A DNA stretch of 64,000 nt, from contig CAJNDF010000010.1 in the NCBI GenBank assembly GCA_905221455.1, positions 11,173 to 75,172 of the forward strand, in the 5' to 3' direction. The notes below the pieces were generated by a model, which was not told the origin of the DNA, searched no databases, and saw only the letters and a list, made by a program, of their open reading frames with translations. Both the position numbers and the translations under genes were made by a program. Source of the DNA: a bacterium (GTDB taxonomy: Bacteria; Bacillota; Bacilli; Lactobacillales; Streptococcaceae). Positions 28,318 to 37,950 of the stretch are shown in pieces. Each line of letters begins with the position of its first letter. The stretch's first letter is position 1.

Positions 28318-29652
28318 TTAAAAAATATCGAAAAGAAGCTTGATGTTGAGAATGGTTAAGATAATTGCAACTGCGTAACCTAGGATTGTATTCCACTTGG
28401 CATTAGTAAATTCTCCCATTAGTGACTTCTTAGAGGTCAAATAGATTAAAGGAAAGATTGAGAAGGGAAGAGCGATTGAAAGAAATACCTGTGAGTAAAC
28501 CAATAACTGATCCAAGGTCTTTTCTTGATGTCCAAATAAGACGGCGACAATAATCACAGGAAGCAAGGCAAAAATACGTGTACCGATACGGATAATCCAC
28601 TGAGGTAACTTCAGATGCAAGAAACCTTCCATGACAATCTGTCCTGTCAAAGTTCCTGTAATGGTCGAATTTTGACCACTTGCTAAGAGAGCCAGAGCAA
28701 ACAAAGTTGACAAAGTCGAACTAGCTATCGCTCCTGCTATTGTCGAATCCTGTAAAGCATTGTACATTTGGGAGAATGCTGAAATTTCAGATGCATGACC
28801 AAAAAAGAGCGAGGCACCTAAAATGAGCAACAAGGAATTGACAATAAAGGCTAAGGATAACTGAAGATTAGAATCCCAGGTCATAAAGCGCACGGCTTTT
28901 CGAACGTCTTTCTTATCTTTGTGATTAATTTTCCTTGTTTGCGATAGGGATGAATGAAGATAAAGATTATGAGGCATGACTGTCGCTCCCACAATCCCTA
29001 AAGCCAAGGTTAATTGGCTTTCATGTTCCGGCAACGGTGTTTCAAATAAAGTCGAAGTCGGTAAATAACCACCAAAGATTCCCTGAATACTTGGATTGGA
29101 TAAAGCCACCAGATAAGAAAAAATACCTAATATAGTTAAGATAAGAGTCGTAACAATAGCTTCAATCTTCTTGAACCCAAACTTCATCAACAAAAGTAAA
29201 AGAAATACATCTAAAACGGTTAAGAGGATAGCAACCATAATCGGTATTTTAAACAAAAGATTTAGGGCAATCGCTGACCCTAAAACTTCAGCCAAGTCTG
29301 TCGCCATTAAAGCTAATTCTAAAATCACCCACAGACCATAGCGAAGCCACTTGGGGGCATGATGAGCTGTTGCCTGCGCTAGATCCATCCTAGTCACGAT
29401 ACCGAGCTTTCCAGCCATTTGTTGTAACTGCATGGCAATGATGGATGAAATCAAAATAACAAATAAGAGACTATATTTGTAGGAAGCACCACCAACCACA
29501 CTAGTAATCCAGTTTCCAGGATCCATATAACCAACCGCTACAAGAGCACCAGGTCCTAAAAATGCTTTTAGATTTTGCCAAAAATGATTGTTATTGGGAG
29601 TTTCAATAGATTGATTGATCTCAGAAAGAGAGACCTTTTTGTAAGAAGACAT
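28318..29652 (-). CDS. mntH: Nramp-family divalent metal transporter (Mn2+/Fe2+)
   Basis: 444 aa, eleven predicted helices. The Nramp metal-site signatures are present: DPGNWIT in helix 1 (~45) and MPHNLYLHSS in helix 6 (~225). The proton-coupled transporter imports Mn2+ and possibly Fe2+. N-terminal ~25 residues are cytosolic. It has its own promoter with a palindromic sequence in the leader. I do not recall it at this position in reference pneumococci, so it may be an accessory gene. No good SD is visible. Confidence 0.9.
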   Translation of the reverse strand: MSSYKKVSLSEINQSIETPNNNHFWQNLKAFLGPGALVAVGYMDPGNWITSVVGGASYKYSLLFVILISSIIAMQLQQMAGKLGIVTRMDLAQATAHHAPKWLRYGLWVILELALMATDLAEVLGSAIALNLLFKIPIMVAILLTVLDVFLLLLLMKFGFKKIEAIVTTLILTILGIFSYLVALSNPSIQGIFGGYLPTSTLFETPLPEHESQLTLALGIVGATVMPHNLYLHSSLSQTRKINHKDKKDVRKAVRFMTWDSNLQLSLAFIVNSLLLILGASLFFGHASEISAFSQMYNALQDSTIAGAIASSTLSTLFALALLASGQNSTITGTLTGQIVMEGFLHLKLPQWIIRIGTRIFALLPVIIVAVLFGHQEKTLDQLLVYSQVFLSIALPFSIFPLIYLTSKKSLMGEFTNAKWNTILGYAVAIILTILNIKLLFDIF

Positions 29653-29713
29653 AGGAATTTTACACTTTCTAATCTGTCTTTACTTTTTTTAATGGATTTT
29701 TTGAAAAAATGAT

Positions 29714-29733
29714 GAAAATAGTTTTCTATTTTC
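29714..29733. promoter_or_regulatory. candidate operator palindrome in the mntH leader
   Basis: GAAAATAG-TTTT-CTATTTTC is a perfect 8-bp inverted repeat. It lies just downstream of the predicted minus-strand -10 (TATAAT within 29740-29755), where a repressor would block transcription. It does not match the recalled MntR/PsaR consensus, so the binding protein is unknown. Confidence 0.4.
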
Positions 29734-29813
29734 AATTCATCCTTATTATATCACATTTTAGAATGATTCTTCAGGAAAGCATGATAGTTGAAAGAAGCAA
29801 CTCCAGTATTGTA

Positions 29814-29841
29814 AAAGCCAGCGATTTATGACGCTGGCTTT
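29814..29841 (-). terminator. carB terminator
   Basis: Perfect 10-bp stem AAAGCCAGCG / CGCTGGCTTT with an 8-nt loop, 25 nt after the carB stop, with T/A-rich flanks. Confidence 0.8.
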
Positions 29842-29865
29842 AAAACTGTGAAAATTTTTTCTCAA

Positions 29866-32800
29866 CTAGATCGCTTCTGTGACAAAGCTACGACTTTCAA
29901 GTACCTTAAGCATGGCATTAGCTGTATCTAGGGCTGTGAAGAGGGGCACACCATGTTCAATGGCTGAACGGCGGATTTGCTCACCATCTTCGTCAGCAGT
30001 TCGTTTGGTTCCTACTGTGTTAATGATAGCTTGGATTCTTCCTTTGCGAACGAAGCTTGGGATATCCTGATCATCATCACCAATCTTACCAACAGGTTGG
30101 GCTTGCAATCCATGACTAGCAAAGAAGGCTGCTGTCCCTTCTGTCGCAAGGATTCCATAGCCAATATTTTGGAAACGACGAGCCAAGTCTAAGGCCTCTT
30201 CTTTAGCATCATCAGCGATGGTAAATACAACATTCCCAAAGGTTGGCAAGTGAAGGTAAGAAGCTTCAAAGGCTTTATAGAGAGCTTTTTCCAAAGTCAT
30301 ATCAGAACCCATAACTTCCCCTGTTGATTTCATTTCAGGACCGAGCAAGCTGTCTACCTTAGCTAGTTTGGTAAAGGAGAAGACAGGTGCCTTGATATGA
30401 ACGCGAGTGCTTTCTGGATAAAGTCCATCTTGGTAGCCAAGTTCTTCCAGATTTTGCCCCAGAATGAGCTTAGTCGCTACCTGAGCCATAGGGATATTGG
30501 TTACCTTAGAAAGGAATGGAACCGTGCGGCTGGCACGTGGATTGACCTCAATAACATAGACTTTTTCATCCTTGATGACAAACTGAATGTTCATCATTCC
30601 GAGACAGTTAAGGCCGATTGCTAGTCGTTTAGTATAGTCTGCGATGGTTTCCTGCACCTTTTGCGACAAGGTTTGTGGAGGATAAACGGCCATTGAGTCA
30701 CCTGAGTGGACACCGGCACGTTCAATATGCTCCATGATACCAGGAATAAGGACATTTTCTCCGTCTGAAATGGCATCAACTTCACACTCTTGCCCAACGA
30801 TGTAAGAGTCAACAAGAACTGGGTGGTCAGGACTAGCCTTAACAGCCGTACGCATATAAGAGCGAAGGTCTTCCTCATTTTCCACAATTTCCATAGCACG
30901 TCCACCCAAAACATAAGATGGACGAACGAGGACTGGGAAGCCAATCTTGCGAGCTGCAAGCACTGCTTCTTCTTCATTGGTTGCTGTTTGTCCTGGTGGC
31001 TGTGGAATATCCAAGTCTTTGAGAGCTTGCTCAAAGAGGTCACGGTCTTCGGCACGGTCCAAGTCAGCTACTTGGGTACCAAGAATGGTCACACCTGCTT
31101 TTGCCAATGGCTCCGCAAGGTTGATAGCTGTTTGACCACCAAACTGCACGATAACGCCTTTTGGTTGCTCCAAGTCAATGACGTTCATAACATCTTCGAA
31201 TGTCAATGGCTCAAAGTAAAGCTTATCTGATACAGAGAAGTCTGTTGAAACGGTCTCTGGATTTGAGTTCATGATAATAGCTTCATAACCAGCAGCCTGA
31301 ATAGCCTTAACTGAGTGAACAGTTGCGTAGTCAAACTCAACCCCTTGACCGATACGGATTGGACCAGAACCTAGGACTAGAACAGATTCCTTATCAGACT
31401 TGATAGACTCGTTTTCCCAACCATAGGTTGAATAGAAGTATGGTGTTTCAGAGTCAAACTCCGCAGCACAGGTATCGACCATTTTGTAGACTGGGACAAT
31501 CTTGTTTTCCAAACGAAGTTGGCGAACTTGGTCAGCTGTCGTTTCCCAGAGTTCAGCAATCTTACGGTCTGAAAATCCATTGAGTTTGGCAGTTTTCAAA
31601 ACGTCTAAATCTTGTGGATGGGCACCCAACTCCTGCTCAATTTCAAAGATATGCAAGAGTTTATCCAGATAGAAGATATCAATCTTGGTCAATTCAGCAA
31701 TTTCTTCTGGTGTGTAACCACGGCGAATGGCTTCTGACACATAGAAGAGGCGGTCATCTTGGGCTTTCACAACTTTTTCAATCAAGGCATCATCAGAAAC
31801 TGCTGCAAGTTCTGGCATTTCATTGTGGTGAACCCCAATTTCAAGTGAGCGACAAGCTTTAAGAAGTGACTCTTCAATGTTACGGCCAATTGCCATGACT
31901 TCTCCAGTTGCCTTCATCTGAGTACCAAGACGACGTTCACCCTTTTCAAATTTGTCAAATGGGAAACGTGGAATCTTGGCAACGACGTAGTCAAGAGCTG
32001 GCTCAAACATGGCATAGGTTGAACCTGTAACTGGGTTGATAACCTCATCCAAGGTCAAACCAACGGCAATTTTGGCAGCCAATTTAGCAATTGGATAACC
32101 TGTTGCCTTTGAAGCAAGGGCTGAAGAACGCGATACACGTGGGTTTACTTCGATGACATAGTACTTGAAGCTGTGTGGATCAAGAGCTAGCTGAACGTTA
32201 CATCCACCTTCAATTTTGAGGGCACGAATGATGCTCAAGCTCGCATCACGTAGCATTTGGTTTTCATAGTCGGACATGGTTTGCGCAGGGGCAAATACAA
32301 TAGAATCTCCTGTGTGAATCCCAACTGGGTCAAAGTTTTCCATGTTACAAACAACCAAAGCATTGTCAGCTGAGTCACGCATCACTTCGTATTCGATTTC
32401 CTTGAAGCCTGCGATTGAACGCTCAATCAAACATTGGGTAACAGGTGACAATTTCAACCCGTTTTCAGCGATTTCACGCAATTCTTCCTCGTTGGCACAC
32501 ATACCACCACCAGTACCACCAAGTGTAAAGGCCGGACGAACGATGACTGGGTAGCCGATTGTCGCTGCAAAGGCAACTGCTTCTTCTACTGTGTTAACAA
32601 TTTCAGACTCTGGAATTGGTTGATTCAATTCCTCCATCAATTGTTTAAAGAGGTCACGGTCCTCCGCTTGGTCAATGGCAGACAATTTAGTCCCAAGAAG
32701 TTCTACTCCCAATTCATCTAAGATACCGTTTTTAGACAATTCCATGGCCATATTGAGTCCTGTCTGGCCACCGAGAGTTGGAAGCAAGGCATCTGGACGT

Positions 32801-33042
32801 TCCTTACGAAGAATACGTGTCACAAACTCAAGTGTAATCGGTTCGATGTAAACCTTGTCCGCAATCTCCTTATCTGTCATGATGGTTGCAGGGTTTGAAT
32901 TAACCAAGACAACCTCATAACCTTCCTCTTTCAACGACAAGCAAGCCTGGGTCCCAGCATAGTCAAACTCAGCAGCCTGACCAATAATAATCGGACCAGA
33001 ACCAATCACCATAATTTTTTGAATATCAGTACGTTTAGGCAT
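29866..33042 (-). CDS. carB: carbamoyl-phosphate synthase large subunit
   Basis: 1,058 aa. Two ATP-grasp halves are each preceded by a Rossmann-type start ([21 protein letters not shown] ~10 and [20 protein letters not shown] ~554), with FVIEVNPR-type metal sites in both ([33 protein letters not shown]). The C-terminal MGS-like allosteric domain follows from ~935. Makes carbamoyl phosphate for pyrimidines and arginine with CarA. No Shine-Dalgarno is seen before the ATG. A 448-nt structured spacer separates it from carA. Confidence 0.96.
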   Translation of the reverse strand: MPKRTDIQKIMVIGSGPIIIGQAAEFDYAGTQACLSLKEEGYEVVLVNSNPATIMTDKEIADKVYIEPITLEFVTRILRKERPDALLPTLGGQTGLNMAMELSKNGILDELGVELLGTKLSAIDQAEDRDLFKQLMEELNQPIPESEIVNTVEEAVAFAATIGYPVIVRPAFTLGGTGGGMCANEEELREIAENGLKLSPVTQCLIERSIAGFKEIEYEVMRDSADNALVVCNMENFDPVGIHTGDSIVFAPAQTMSDYENQMLRDASLSIIRALKIEGGCNVQLALDPHSFKYYVIEVNPRVSRSSALASKATGYPIAKLAAKIAVGLTLDEVINPVTGSTYAMFEPALDYVVAKIPRFPFDKFEKGERRLGTQMKATGEVMAIGRNIEESLLKACRSLEIGVHHNEMPELAAVSDDALIEKVVKAQDDRLFYVSEAIRRGYTPEEIAELTKIDIFYLDKLLHIFEIEQELGAHPQDLDVLKTAKLNGFSDRKIAELWETTADQVRQLRLENKIVPVYKMVDTCAAEFDSETPYFYSTYGWENESIKSDKESVLVLGSGPIRIGQGVEFDYATVHSVKAIQAAGYEAIIMNSNPETVSTDFSVSDKLYFEPLTFEDVMNVIDLEQPKGVIVQFGGQTAINLAEPLAKAGVTILGTQVADLDRAEDRDLFEQALKDLDIPQPPGQTATNEEEAVLAARKIGFPVLVRPSYVLGGRAMEIVENEEDLRSYMRTAVKASPDHPVLVDSYIVGQECEVDAISDGENVLIPGIMEHIERAGVHSGDSMAVYPPQTLSQKVQETIADYTKRLAIGLNCLGMMNIQFVIKDEKVYVIEVNPRASRTVPFLSKVTNIPMAQVATKLILGQNLEELGYQDGLYPESTRVHIKAPVFSFTKLAKVDSLLGPEMKSTGEVMGSDMTLEKALYKAFEASYLHLPTFGNVVFTIADDAKEEALDLARRFQNIGYGILATEGTAAFFASHGLQAQPVGKIGDDDQDIPSFVRKGRIQAIINTVGTKRTADEDGEQIRRSAIEHGVPLFTALDTANAMLKVLESRSFVTEAI

Positions 33043-33191
33043 TTATAAGATATTAAGGGCGTCAAGAGGACAAAGCTAAAATAGGAGTTATGACGCAGAA
33101 CTATCAGTTCTAGGAATAACTATCTTTTTAGCACCGTCCGTAGCCCGTATTCAGTTTAGCAAATACGGACCACCCTTCTCCTTTCTATTCG

Positions 33192-33209
33192 TCGCCTCTC
33201 AGGGCGACA
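33192..33209 (-). promoter_or_regulatory. putative PyrR-binding RNA loop, carB-proximal
   Basis: The minus strand reads GTCGCCCTGAGAGGCGAC. It contains CCUGAGAGG, fitting the PyrR loop core CCNGNGAGG closed by a GUCGC/GCGAC stem. Flanks TTAATGTC...GACGAA are shared with the uraA leader loop at 41904-41930. Confidence 0.6.
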
Positions 33210-33327
33210 TTAAATAAATTCTCCGACGATTTTTTAGAGAAACAATATTTTTCGATAAAAAATCTAGTGCAGGGAGTTTTTAGTTCGCCTAATAGCGACT
33301 AAAAGAAACGACCTGCCTTTCTATTCG

Positions 33328-33345
33328 TCGCCTCACAGAGCGACA
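33328..33345 (-). promoter_or_regulatory. putative PyrR-binding RNA loop, carA-proximal
   Basis: The minus strand reads GTCGCTCTGTGAGGCGAC. It is the same stem, with loop UCUGUGAGG, which deviates from CCNGNGAGG at one C to U. It is followed by an imperfect GCAGG...CCTGC hairpin and six T at a 6-nt distance, a weak terminator candidate. Confidence 0.5.
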
Positions 33346-33490
33346 TTAAATAAGATACAAAGGACGAATAGAAAGCGATTGAATTTTAGGAAACCAATGA
33401 AGGATTGACAATCCAAGTTGGTTTCTCTAAATTCCGAGCTTTCCGTCCGTGTTCAGTTACATAAATTCTCCGACGAGCTTTTACTCGTTC

Positions 33491-34570
33491 TTAGTTTGCT
33501 TGTTTAAAAGCTTCCATCATCTCGATAAACTCGTCAAATAGGTAGCTTGCGTCGTGTGGACCAGGGGCTGCATCTGGATGATATTGAACAGAGAAAGCAG
33601 GTTGGTATCTGTGACGCACACCTTCAACTGACTTGTCATTGATTTCTTCGTGAGTAATGATCAAGTGCTCTGGCAAGTCCTCACGGCTGACTGCATAACC
33701 ATGGTTCTGGCTAGTAAAGTCTACACGGCCTGTGGCAATTTCACGTACTGCATGGTTGAATCCACGGTGACCAAATTTCATCTTGTAGGTCTTAGCCCCA
33801 TTTGCCATAGCAAAGAGTTGGTGACCCATACAGATACCGAAGATTGGAATTTTCCCTTGCACACCGCGAATCATGTCCAGTGCTTGGGGAACGTCTTCTG
33901 GGTTACCCGGACCATTTGACAACATAACTCCGTCAGGATTAAGGTGAAGAATTTCTTCTGCCGTTGTCGAATAGGGAACAACCGTCACGTTACAGTTGCG
34001 CTTAGAAAGTTCACGTAGGATTGAGTGCTTGAGACCAAAGTCCACTAGTACCACACTCAAACCAACTCCTGGAGCTGGATATGAAGTTTTAGTAGAAACC
34101 TGCTTGATATTATCTGTCGGCAAGACTGTTGCTTGGAGCTGGTCCGTCACATGGTCCATACTGTCCCCAACATGGGTCAAGGTTGCACGCATGGTACCAT
34201 GCTTACGGATAATCTTGGTAAGGGCACGGGTATCAATTCCTGAAATACCAGGAATTTTCTTGGCTTTCAAAAATTCATCCAAGGTCATTTGGTTGCGCCA
34301 GTTGCTAGCTCTACGTGCTTCCTCGAAAACAACAACTCCCTTACAAGTTGGAATAATGGATTCGTAATCATCACGGTTAATTCCATAATTTCCTACCAAA
34401 GGATAAGTAAAGGTCAAGATTTGTCCATTATAAGACTGGTCTGTAATGGATTCTTGGTAGCCGGTCATCCCTGTATTAAAGACGATTTCGCCTGTTACAT
34501 CAATATCTGCTCCGAAGGCCTTGCCTTCAAAAACTGTGCCATCTTCTAGTACTAGAAGTCTTTTTGTCAT
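33491..34570 (-). CDS. carA: carbamoyl-phosphate synthase small subunit
   Basis: 359 aa. N-terminal CPSase domain [17 protein letters not shown] with [10 protein letters not shown] (~32), and a class I glutamine amidotransferase domain with nucleophile loop [13 protein letters not shown] (~236-248, Cys in GICMGHQ) and His/Glu near [13 protein letters not shown]. Supplies ammonia to CarB. Third gene of pyrR-pyrB-carA-carB. Confidence 0.95.
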   Translation of the reverse strand: MTKRLLVLEDGTVFEGKAFGADIDVTGEIVFNTGMTGYQESITDQSYNGQILTFTYPLVGNYGINRDDYESIIPTCKGVVVFEEARRASNWRNQMTLDEFLKAKKIPGISGIDTRALTKIIRKHGTMRATLTHVGDSMDHVTDQLQATVLPTDNIKQVSTKTSYPAPGVGLSVVLVDFGLKHSILRELSKRNCNVTVVPYSTTAEEILHLNPDGVMLSNGPGNPEDVPQALDMIRGVQGKIPIFGICMGHQLFAMANGAKTYKMKFGHRGFNHAVREIATGRVDFTSQNHGYAVSREDLPEHLIITHEEINDKSVEGVRHRYQPAFSVQYHPDAAPGPHDASYLFDEFIEMMEAFKQAN

Positions 34571-34619
34571 ATTTTCACCTCTCGTGGACGCTCACTGGCG
34601 TCTTTTAACGTCTTGTGTT

Positions 34620-35543
34620 TTAGTTGGCGTTTCTACTCGCCAGTACGGATTCTAAGATTGCCATTCGAACAAAGACACCATTGGTCATTTGTTGGACAAT
34701 CCGTGATTTTGGTGCTTCAACCAAGTGGTCTGCGATTTCTACATCACGATTGACTGGAGCTGGGTGCATGAGGATTGCTGTTTCTTTCAAACGGTCATAA
34801 CGTTCTTGAGTCAAGCCATGTTGGGCATGGTAGTCTTCTTTTGAAAAGACAGTTCCACTATCATGGCGTTCATGTTGCACACGGAGAAACATCATGACAT
34901 CCACCTGATCAATGATTTCATCAATAGTTACGAACTGTCCATAATCCGCAAACTCTTGACTTCTCCATTCCTCAGGTCCTGCAAAGAACAGTTCAGCTCC
35001 CAAGCGTTTCAAAATCTGCATATTGGATTTGGCAACACGTGAGTGGTCCAAGTCACCTGCAATAGCAACCTTGAGCCCCTCAAAGTGACCAAATTCCTCA
35101 TAAATAGTCATCAAATCAAGCAAGCTCTGGCTAGGATGTTGACCGGAACCGTCTCCACCATTGATAATGGAAGTTGTAATCGTCGGACTTGCAATCAACT
35201 CTCTATAGTAGTCGACCTCTGGGTGGCGAATCACACAGACATCCACTCCTAAAGCAGATAGGGTCAAAATGGTATCATAGAGTGTCTCACCCTTATTGAC
35301 CGAACTAGTCTTCACATCAAAGTCAAGTCGTTCCAGCCCCAGTTTAATCTCTGCCACTTCAAAGGACTTATGTGTACGTGTAGAATCTTCAAAGAAAAGA
35401 TTGGAAACAATCGGATGGTTTTCATAAGGAAGCTGAACTCCGTTTTTAAACTCAATTCCTCGCTTGATCAATTTCATCACCTGATCGACAGTAAGATCTT
35501 CCATGGACACCACATGGTTCAATGCTTGTTGATTTTCTGACAT
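34620..35543 (-). CDS. pyrB: aspartate carbamoyltransferase catalytic subunit
   Basis: 307 aa. The carbamoyl-phosphate motif [15 protein letters not shown] (~50) and the aspartate-site [11 protein letters not shown] (~262) are intact. Forms carbamoyl-aspartate, the first committed pyrimidine step. No regulatory PyrI is present nearby, as usual in Firmicutes. Start lies 18 nt after pyrR. Confidence 0.95.
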   Translation of the reverse strand: MSENQQALNHVVSMEDLTVDQVMKLIKRGIEFKNGVQLPYENHPIVSNLFFEDSTRTHKSFEVAEIKLGLERLDFDVKTSSVNKGETLYDTILTLSALGVDVCVIRHPEVDYYRELIASPTITTSIINGGDGSGQHPSQSLLDLMTIYEEFGHFEGLKVAIAGDLDHSRVAKSNMQILKRLGAELFFAGPEEWRSQEFADYGQFVTIDEIIDQVDVMMFLRVQHERHDSGTVFSKEDYHAQHGLTQERYDRLKETAILMHPAPVNRDVEIADHLVEAPKSRIVQQMTNGVFVRMAILESVLASRNAN

Positions 35544-35561
35544 GGCTACTCCTTTAGCTTT

Positions 35562-36235
<674 letters not shown>

Positions 36236-36241
36236 TCAATT

Positions 36242-36270
36242 ACTATAGCACAAAGCATGCTTAAAATCAA
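36242..36270 (-). promoter_or_regulatory. pyr operon promoter
   Basis: TTGATT (36265-36270), 17-nt spacer ending TGC, TATAGT (36242-36247) on the minus strand, an extended -10 type. Confidence 0.78.
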
Positions 36271-36293
36271 GCAAAAACTTTCAATGTTCCATC

Positions 36294-36923
36294 TTACAAA
36301 TTGCTAAAATCATATAATTGTGGGTACTGGTCACATTCTGGATTTTTAGGATGACAGATGGCTCTTCCAAAATAAATCATAGCCTGATGAGCAGCTAGCC
36401 ACTGCTCCGGTGACAAGATATCCATGACCCGTTTTTCCACCTCAAGTGGTGTCGCTGATTTTTTGACAATATCGTGGTGCTTACAAATACGCTCCACATG
36501 GGTGTCCACTGCAAAGGCTGGGATCCCAAAGCCCACACTCATGACAACATTGGCCGTCTTGCGACCAACACCTGCCAGACTTTCCAATTCTTCACGTGTC
36601 TGAGGAACTTGACCGTCAAAATCGTCTAGTAACTGTTGGGCACATTTTTTAAGGAATTTAGCCTTATTCCGATACAGTCCCAGACGAGAAATGTGCGAAG
36701 CAATCTCATTCTCTGTCGCCACAGACATAGCTTGTGGCGTTGGAAAGGCCGCAAAGAGACCTGGTGTGGCCTTATTTACCGCTGCATCTGTTGTCTGAGC
36801 TGACAACATGACCGCAACCAAGAGTTCAAAATGATTGGTAAAATCAAGACTGGGCTTGGCATCTGGGAAGAGGGCAATGATTTCTTCTAGCACCTTTCGT
36901 GCTCGTTTTTTTGACAAGACCAT
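36294..36923 (-). CDS. nth: endonuclease III-like DNA glycosylase with degenerate Fe-S motif
   Basis: 209 aa. The helix-hairpin-helix LESLAGVGRKTANVV (~111-125) includes the catalytic Lys, and AFAVDTHVERI carries the catalytic Asp (~138). Removes oxidised pyrimidines from DNA and nicks abasic sites. The usual C-x6-C-x2-C-x5-C cluster motif reads C190-x6-C197-x2-Y200-x5-F206, so only two of four cluster ligands remain. It starts within one base of the yceD stop. Confidence 0.92.
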   Translation of the reverse strand: MVLSKKRARKVLEEIIALFPDAKPSLDFTNHFELLVAVMLSAQTTDAAVNKATPGLFAAFPTPQAMSVATENEIASHISRLGLYRNKAKFLKKCAQQLLDDFDGQVPQTREELESLAGVGRKTANVVMSVGFGIPAFAVDTHVERICKHHDIVKKSATPLEVEKRVMDILSPEQWLAAHQAMIYFGRAICHPKNPECDQYPQLYDFSNL

Positions 36924-37465
36924 TATTCGTCTCCATCAAATAGTCCTTGTAAGCCAGCAAAAGGACTGTTTTCTTCTTTCTTGACTGCTTGTTGGGCTTG
37001 GTATTCTTCCTCAGTCATGATTTGCCAGTCATTTCCTGACACAAATCCTTGACCAGCCTCTTCTTCAGCTGTCAAGACCTTAATAGGGATATTGAGCAGG
37101 ATATTGTCTGATACGCTCTCAGCCAGGTCAAGTTCTCCATTTTCGATAGGCAAAACCAAATCATCATCTAGAACTTCTTGATCCAACTGGTTGGTTGCGC
37201 CTTCCATGAAAACTTCTGTGACTGGATAAGATTCAGCTAACTCAACTGGCTCCATACTGCGACTTGAAGCAAGAACAATGGTGTAAGATAACTGATAATC
37301 TAAGAAATACATACGATCTTCGTATTGTACTTTCCCAACTGCAAGAATATCTTTCACATCTAAAATTTCTTGATTGCGTGCACGCAAGTCTGCAGCTAGG
37401 TCTAAACTTTGTTCAAAGTGCAAGCCTTCAGACTGCTTGCGAATCTCTTGAATATTTAATTTCAT
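36923..37465 (-). CDS. yceD: YceD/DUF177 family protein
   Basis: 180 aa. DUF177 proteins are linked to 23S rRNA accumulation in bacteria and plants. The N-terminal domain resembles the family, and the C-terminal half is acidic with the NDWQIMTEEEYQAQQA and ENSPFAGLQGLFDGD tail. Commonly the gene is followed by rpmF; here it is followed by nth, which overlaps its stop. Function by family only. Confidence 0.75.
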   Translation of the reverse strand: MKLNIQEIRKQSEGLHFEQSLDLAADLRARNQEILDVKDILAVGKVQYEDRMYFLDYQLSYTIVLASSRSMEPVELAESYPVTEVFMEGATNQLDQEVLDDDLVLPIENGELDLAESVSDNILLNIPIKVLTAEEEAGQGFVSGNDWQIMTEEEYQAQQAVKKEENSPFAGLQGLFDGDE

Positions 37466-37586
37466 ACTTCCTCCATAAGATTTACTCTCTTGATTATACC
37501 ATGAAAAGCCTACAAATCAGCCCACCAAACTTTGTAATTAAAAATCGATTTTTTAACATATTTACTATGAAGTTTTTATTTTTTAG

Positions 37587-37595
37587 TGCTATGCT
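37587..37595 (+). promoter_or_regulatory. promoter of the ABC-F leader transcript (extended -10)
   Basis: TGCTATGCT, an extended -10 without a clear -35, about 38 nt upstream of the first leader ORF. The implied leader is roughly 350 nt. Confidence 0.45.
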
Positions 37596-37632
37596 ATGGA
37601 AGATAATACATCAGAGCAAGGAGGATGCTCAC

Positions 37633-37728
37633 ATGGAAGACAAAGAACTCATTACAAATGCTTACCACTCAGATTTTAGAGCTTATAATTTCCAGTTTTC
37701 TATTGACAAAATATCCTTAAAGGTATAG
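37633..37728 (+). CDS. 31-aa leader ORF upstream of the ABC-F gene
   Basis: Begins MEDKELITNAYHSDFRAYNF and ends FSIDKISLKV. It is preceded by a perfect AAGGAGG (37618-37624) 8 nt before the ATG, which makes translation likely. No similarity is recognised. It lies between the putative promoter and the attenuator, so it may be a regulatory leader peptide. Confidence 0.5.
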   Translation: MEDKELITNAYHSDFRAYNFQFSIDKISLKV

Positions 37729-37762
37729 GATAGAAGTACTAATACTCGGAGGTAAGGGAGAC

Positions 37763-37774
37763 ATGAACAACTAA
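37763..37774 (+). CDS. three-codon leader ORF (Met-Asn-Asn) before the attenuator
   Basis: ATG AAC AAC TAA, with very strong purine-rich ribosome-binding sequence immediately upstream (GGAGGTAAGGGAGAC, 37748-37762). A ribosome held here would cover the 5' arm of the hairpin at 37776-37806. Such minimal ORFs are used as drug sensors in ribosome-mediated attenuators. Confidence 0.5.
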   Translation: MNN

Positions 37775-37775
37775 G

Positions 37776-37914
37776 TCTATCAAATAAAGAAACTTTATTT
37801 AGTAGATCTTGTTTTTGTCTCTTTTTGTGTGCTCTTTTATGCTCTTTTTCTGGCATGTTAATAGAGTTTTTTTGACATAGACTTTGGGCTCTACTAGGTA
37901 AAGTAGAGCTTTTT
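37776..37914 (+). promoter_or_regulatory. transcription attenuator upstream of the ABC-F gene
   Basis: Hairpin 1: AAATAAAG-AAA-CTTTATTT (37782-37800), extended by TCTA/TAGA. Terminator: GCTCTACT-AGGTAA-AGTAGAGC (37888-37909) then five T. The 3' flank of hairpin 1, TAGTAGA (37800-37806), is perfectly complementary to TCTACTA (37890-37896) in the terminator, giving a natural antiterminator. All structures are by eye. Confidence 0.6.
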
Positions 37915-37950
37915 GTTATGCACTATCGACATTCTAGAAAGGGCAATCAT

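Larger units (their letters stand above)
33043..33490 (-). other. 448-nt structured carA-carB spacer with PyrR-type loops
   Basis: No ORF of note. It contains a 38-bp direct repeat at 36/38 identity (33181-33218 and 33317-33354), each copy carrying a PyrR-type hairpin. A 15-nt repeat TAAATTCTCCGACGA occurs at 33216 and 33463. A long imperfect hairpin spans 33363-33448, with core arms GAAACCAA (33391) / TTGGTTTC (33419) and outer arms GACG...GAAAGC/GCTTTC...CGTC. A final hairpin lies just before carB. It appears to be a regulatory intercistronic region. Confidence 0.65.

Noticed and set aside
37264..37632. 154-aa plus-strand ORF starting inside yceD
   Set aside because: The upstream part is antisense to yceD. 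Only the last 31 codons from 37633 have a good ribosome site.
37872..37900. Second promoter (TTGACA, 17 nt, TAGGTA) overlapping the ABC-F attenuator
   Set aside because: Good -35 but poor -10, and it would start inside the terminator stem. Noted only as a weak alternative.
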